Source: Brachionus manjavacas
Taxonomy: Eukaryota; Rotifera; Eurotatoria; Ploima; Brachionidae
NCBI GenBank assembly: GCA_019054805.1
Contig: JAHQIY010000017.1
Span: forward strand, 372,001-436,000
Reading direction: 5' to 3'
Length of the DNA stretch: 64,000 nucleotides
The first letter of the stretch is position 1; every line of letters starts with the position of its first letter. The notes below the pieces were generated by a model. That model saw only the letters and a list, made by a program, of their open reading frames with translations. It was not told the origin of the DNA and did not search any database. The position numbers and the translations under genes are program-made. This document shows, piece by piece, positions 60,701 through 64,000 of the stretch.

Positions 60701-62528
60701 AGCATCGAACAACAATCAATTGAACACGTCATCATCGCAAGTGTACAATCAAAAGTTGTTCATATGTTCGGTGTGCGACGCCAAATTTCATGTAGTCGAT
60801 CAAATAAACGAGCACTTTTTGAAAAATCACTACAATGAATATCAGCGCGAGTTGTCGAGCAAGAGTCCGCCGCGCAACACCAACGTGGCGCAGCAGAACG
60901 AAGAGTGGAACCTGAGCGATCCGCACAACCCGCTCAAATGCATCAAATGCGACTTTGTGGGCAGATGGCCGACCGAATTGCAGAAGCACGCCGCCAGCCA
61001 CTCGACGTCCCGACCGTTCAAGTGTCTCATTTGTTCGTTGACTTACAAGTGGCGCTGGGACCTGGCCAAGCACTTTGACCGCACACATCCAACATTCAGA
61101 AACCCGTACAAGAAACGGGACCGCGACGCCGCCCGCTCCACTCTCATCAACCCAATGCAAACCGCTCAAGCAGCTCAAGCGCGCAAGTCGCGCTCCCGCT
61201 CCAGATCCAACGAGTCCGACGAACACAAAAAGCTCAAGTACGAACAAATATCCATCAATCCGAACACGCCGCCGCTCAGCTCCTCTTCCTCATCGTCCTC
61301 GTCCACTTGCTCCATCCAGCCGCCGCCGCCACCACCACCACCTCCACATGCACCATCTTCACTGCCAGCATCATCGTTCCTGGCGCCGTTCATGTCGCCT
61401 CAGTCGCAGAACACGGCCGCCATGTACGCCGCTTACTTGTTGGCCAATCCGGCCCTGCTCACAAATCCCCTGTTCGCCATGGCCGCTCTCCAAAACACGG
61501 TGCCCGCTGGCCCACCGCCGCCACCCGACTCCAAGAAAAAAAGCGACGAGCTGGCCGAGCCCAAAGTCAAATCGTCCGCGTCCAGCTCAAGCCTGTCCAA
61601 GCGGATCAAGCTGGACGAGTCGACCGGGCCGGCCGACGAAAAGGAGTCGCGCAATTTCCAGTGCTTTTGGTGCGACTTTCGCGGCCGATGGCGCTCCGAG
61701 ATCATTCAGCACATGCGGTGTCACCACGCGCGCGAAAAGCCCTACAGATGCTCGTCGTGCATGTACGCCAGCAATTGGAAATGGGACGTTCAAAAGCACA
61801 CCAAGAAACAGCATCCGAACGCCACCGCCAAAATTGTCGAAATACCCGACCAGGTCTTGTTTCCGGACCTCAAGGACTTGAACTTTTTCGACAGCATCAA
61901 ACCGCTGGGCAACGAGTCGCCGACCAAAAAAACCAGCGCCGTTCACTTGACGCCGCCGTCCTCTTCGTCGTCCAGCTCGTCGACCAGCTCCATATCGTCG
62001 GTGGCGTCCGTGCGACCCGCCACCAAAAAGAGCTCGCTCAACTGCCACCAGTGTCCGTATGTGGCGTGCAATCTGAGCGACCTGAGGCGACATTTGATCG
62101 TGCATTCCAACGAGCAGCCCTATCACTGCTGCTCGTGTCCATTCAAGTCCAAGTGGAAGTCGGACGTGAAAAAGCATCAGCGCAGCTCGGCTCACATCGG
62201 GCCCATACTCGTCGGCAAGAAAGCCATGCAGAAAGTGATCGAAACGCTCGGCCTGGACAAGCGAAGTGAACTGCCCGCCGCCATTGACGTCATTGATAAC
62301 AGGCAGTGCAAGTCCAACGAGAAGTTGATTGACGAGGAAGAGTTGGCTAGCAAGAGAAAGCGGCCCACCGACGAGTCCGACGAAGAGGTCTACGAGCAGT
62401 TGAACGACGACGAGGAGTATTTTGATGACGATGAGGAGCCACAACAGACACCGGACAATTGCGAAGAGGAACAGTTTGCACACGATGAAAGCGCCGAGTT
62501 GGAAATTGACCAAGACGATGAATACTAA
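57784..62528 (+). CDS. C2H2 zinc-finger transcription factor with CtBP-binding motif
   Basis: Exons 57784-58254, 58890-58997 and 59889-62528, all joined in phase 0, give 1072 aa. The ATG at 57784 is preceded by an in-frame TAG. Ten C2H2-type fingers are visible: two in exon 1 (Cys34/37-His50/55 and Cys63/66-His79/84), the rest in exon 3 from residue 270 on, several of the unusual W-rich type (Y-K-W-R-W-D-L-A-K-H; S-N-W-K-W-D-V-Q-K-H). Some are well spaced rather than in TGEKP-linked runs. P-L-D-L-S at 376-380 is the classic CtBP co-repressor docking motif, so repression is likely. There are long Ser, Asn, Gln, Pro and Glu/Asp tracts, and a nuclear basic stretch follows the PLDLS. The C-terminus is acidic. 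The coding exons are far richer in G+C than the rest of the window. It is most probably a developmental regulator; I cannot name the orthologue. Confidence 0.93.
58255..58889 (+). other. Zinc-finger gene intron 1
   Basis: GTGAGT at the 5' end and TTTTTTTTCAAG at the 3' end. Non-coding; the base composition returns to A+T-rich. Exon 2 (58890-58997) encodes a short Asn-repeat segment and may be optional because both its introns are phase 0. Confidence 0.8.
58998..59888 (+). other. Zinc-finger gene intron 2
   Basis: GTAAGT at the start and TTTGTCTTTGTAG at the end. About 890 nt, with no open frame of note. Confidence 0.8.
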
Positions 62529-63276
62529 ATTTGGAATGAACTTGTCTTAATTTTTTTCAGTTTTTTTCTTTTTTTTTTTTTGGCTGTTTTAGTTAATATA
62601 ATTTAATTTAGATATATTTGTGAGTGAAAACGAGAGAGAGAGAGAGAGAATTGAAAAAATTAAAGAGAGAGTGGGAGATGTTTTTTTTTTTTTGTAAAAT
62701 TTTTTTGTTTTTAAAAGTCAGATCTTTGTGAAATTAAAAAAAAAAAGGTTTATAAAACAAAGTGAAATTTGACCACTTAAAAAAATAATTTTTTTTTTCT
62801 CTTTTTGTTCAAGTTTTAGTTCTTGAGGTTTTGTTTAAATTTTTAAAATTTTTTTTGTTTTTATTTTTTTCTCTGTTTTAAACACACACATCCTGTTTAA
62901 TCTTCGTTTTTAATTAATATGAAATTTATAAATTTTTGCTTCTTTGTTTTAAGTTTTTTAGAAATTATTTTATTTTATGAAAATAAAGATTTATCGAAAA
63001 AAGTTTTTTTTGAATTTGCCCTTTTTTTAATAATTTCTTTTAAAAATTTACGACAAATGGATAAAACTTTTGATAAAAAACTATACTATTAATAAATAGG
63101 CTTTAAAATAACAAGTGTTTAATTATAAAAGATCAAAATTTTAATCAAAATCAAATTAAGTCTCATATTGTTAAAATTACTCAGAAAAATAGTTTTTTTG
63201 AAAAATTCAAATTATTTGGCTAAGTTAATTTCAGTACGAAAATTAGAGATTTTAATTATTTTTTTCAGAAAGATTT
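62529..63276 (+). other. Zinc-finger gene 3' UTR and flank
   Basis: A long T-rich 3' region with a (GA)n run at about 62632-62650. AATAAA at about 62982 is a plausible polyadenylation signal, making a 3' UTR of roughly 450 nt. I see no other feature. Confidence 0.5.
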
Positions 63277-63940
63277 TTATTTTTTATTTAGAAAAGAAAA
63301 GTGAATCATAAATTTACAAAAAAATTTTAATTCTTTTTTGGTCTTTCTCTTTTTTTTTTGATGTTGACAAATTTCATTTTGGTTAGCCATTTCTTGAACT
63401 GTTTGAGAAGCTTGGTTAGATTGAATTGTGTTCATTGCATTTTCATTACGAGAAATAGGACCAAGAGTTGCTGGTTTTGGGTTTGCATCTCGTTTCACTG
63501 CAAAATCTCCACTATTTTCACTTTGCTGACGTTGTAATGCAGTTCTAGTTTTCCGTGGTTGACCTCTTTTACGTTTTGGACCTAATGGTAAACACTTTGC
63601 TTGTAGAGGTACTTGTCAGAGATTTAACCTAGTAGACACCGCTATTATTTACAAAAGAAGTTTTTTTGCCAGAATTTACAAGAACAGCAACTTTTAAGCA
63701 ACTCAATTTTATTGATTTCAATTCTCCAAACTTTTATTTTCTTTTTAAAATAAGATTCTAATGACGACCAAGATAAATTGAGCATGTTGTCACTATAATT
63801 TTTGTAATGTTTTTTAGTCAATTCATCTAGATTGATTATTAAAGTGATAAAGTAAAGAATTAAATGACTAAGCTTAATAACTTTTTTTTCAAGAATATTC
63901 CATTGATGAGCAATTGTAAAGCCTTCTAGTGTAACGGGTT
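63277..63940 (-). pseudogene. Broken SWIM-zinc-finger / AT-hook end of a MULE-type transposase
   Basis: From an acceptor-like ACACAG at 63946-63941 the minus strand reads a helical stretch and then C-S-C-K-F-W-Q-K-N-F-F-C-K, the start of a SWIM zinc finger (CxC...CxH). At the expected His the frame breaks: stops TAA and TAG follow, and the protein resumes one frame over, with one more stop, as an I-I-A-V-S-T-R-L piece. It then reads L-P-L-G-P-K-R-K-R-G-Q-P-R-K-T-R-T-A-L, an AT-hook tail. SWIM plus AT-hook is the normal C-terminus of Mutator-like transposases and their domesticated relatives. It may continue past the window edge. The two breaks make it inactive. It could be a relative of the autonomous partner of the long-TIR elements in this window, but no direct link is visible. 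Confidence 0.65.
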
Positions 63941-64000
63941 CTGTGTAAAATTAAATAATTTAATTGACTAGGATTTCTTAATCTAGAAAATTGATTAACT

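Noticed and set aside
1..64000. CRISPR arrays, operons, ribosome-binding sites, rRNA genes and a spliced-leader RNA gene
   Set aside because: Looked for by eye and not seen. The window is animal nuclear DNA, and the only tandem repeats are microsatellites and the 90-bp coding repeat.

Overview
The window is nuclear DNA of a small invertebrate animal. It is roughly three quarters A+T. Most introns are 41-59 nt with GT-AG ends, single-exon and multi-exon genes are mixed, and Jockey/CR1-like retrotransposons with (ACT)n tails are present. A monogonont rotifer of the Brachionus type is my best guess. That is an inference from composition, intron size and element style, not a database result.

Layout. 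Left edge: the 5' end of a rhodopsin-type GPCR (minus, cut by the edge). 3.0-11.7 kb: a complete 12-exon adhesion GPCR (plus), whose spliced frame closes at 1126 codons. 12.1-12.5 kb: a small repeat-bearing ORF. 13.9-15.0 kb: an intronless casein kinase 1 gamma-like gene (minus). 15.3-16.1 kb: a five-exon gene for a Cys-rich single-pass membrane protein of Shisa/CYYR1/VOPP1 style (minus). 20.2-30.5 kb: RIF1 (minus), with a HEAT-repeat N-terminal block of eight exons and a separate C-terminal block carrying the SILK and RVSF PP1-docking motifs. 31.6-34.5 kb: a five-exon Na+/H+ exchanger (plus). 39.7-41.3 kb: an intronless orphan GPCR with a very long third intracellular loop (plus). 46.5-47.6 kb: an intronless GlpQ-type glycerophosphodiester phosphodiesterase that looks bacterial in its core (plus). 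48.4-50.0 kb: an intronless MFSD4-like transporter (minus). 50.7-51.0 kb: the two-exon gene for RNA polymerase subunit RPB10/RPABC5 (plus). 51.7 kb: a tRNA-Asn(GTT) copy lacking 13 nt of the D-arm/anticodon-stem region. 52-57.8 kb: a microsatellite-rich non-coding stretch leading into a three-exon C2H2 zinc-finger gene at 57.8-62.5 kb (plus), which is much more GC-rich than the rest and carries a CtBP-binding PLDLS motif.

Mobile DNA fills much of the non-genic space. A long-TIR element with 9-bp target duplications occurs twice (8.3-10.1 and 22.6 kb). The first copy sits in a 3.8-kb adhesion-GPCR intron and is itself split by a 5'-truncated Jockey-like element with its own target duplication. 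A second long-TIR family lies at 18.7-19.4 kb, a small TIR element at 27.2 kb in a RIF1 intron, and a decayed piggyBac-type element flanked by TTAA at 35.3-36.3 kb. There are three further decayed reverse-transcriptase pieces (18.0, 23.3, 44.2 kb) and a broken SWIM/AT-hook (MULE-type) transposase end at the right edge.

Functions combine only loosely. Three receptors, an ion exchanger, a sugar-type transporter and secreted or membrane-tethered proteins lie between housekeeping genes (RIF1, RPB10). Nothing looks like an operon. Exon borders were deduced by hand from GT/AG signals, phase consistency and protein-family likeness. No similarity search was possible.
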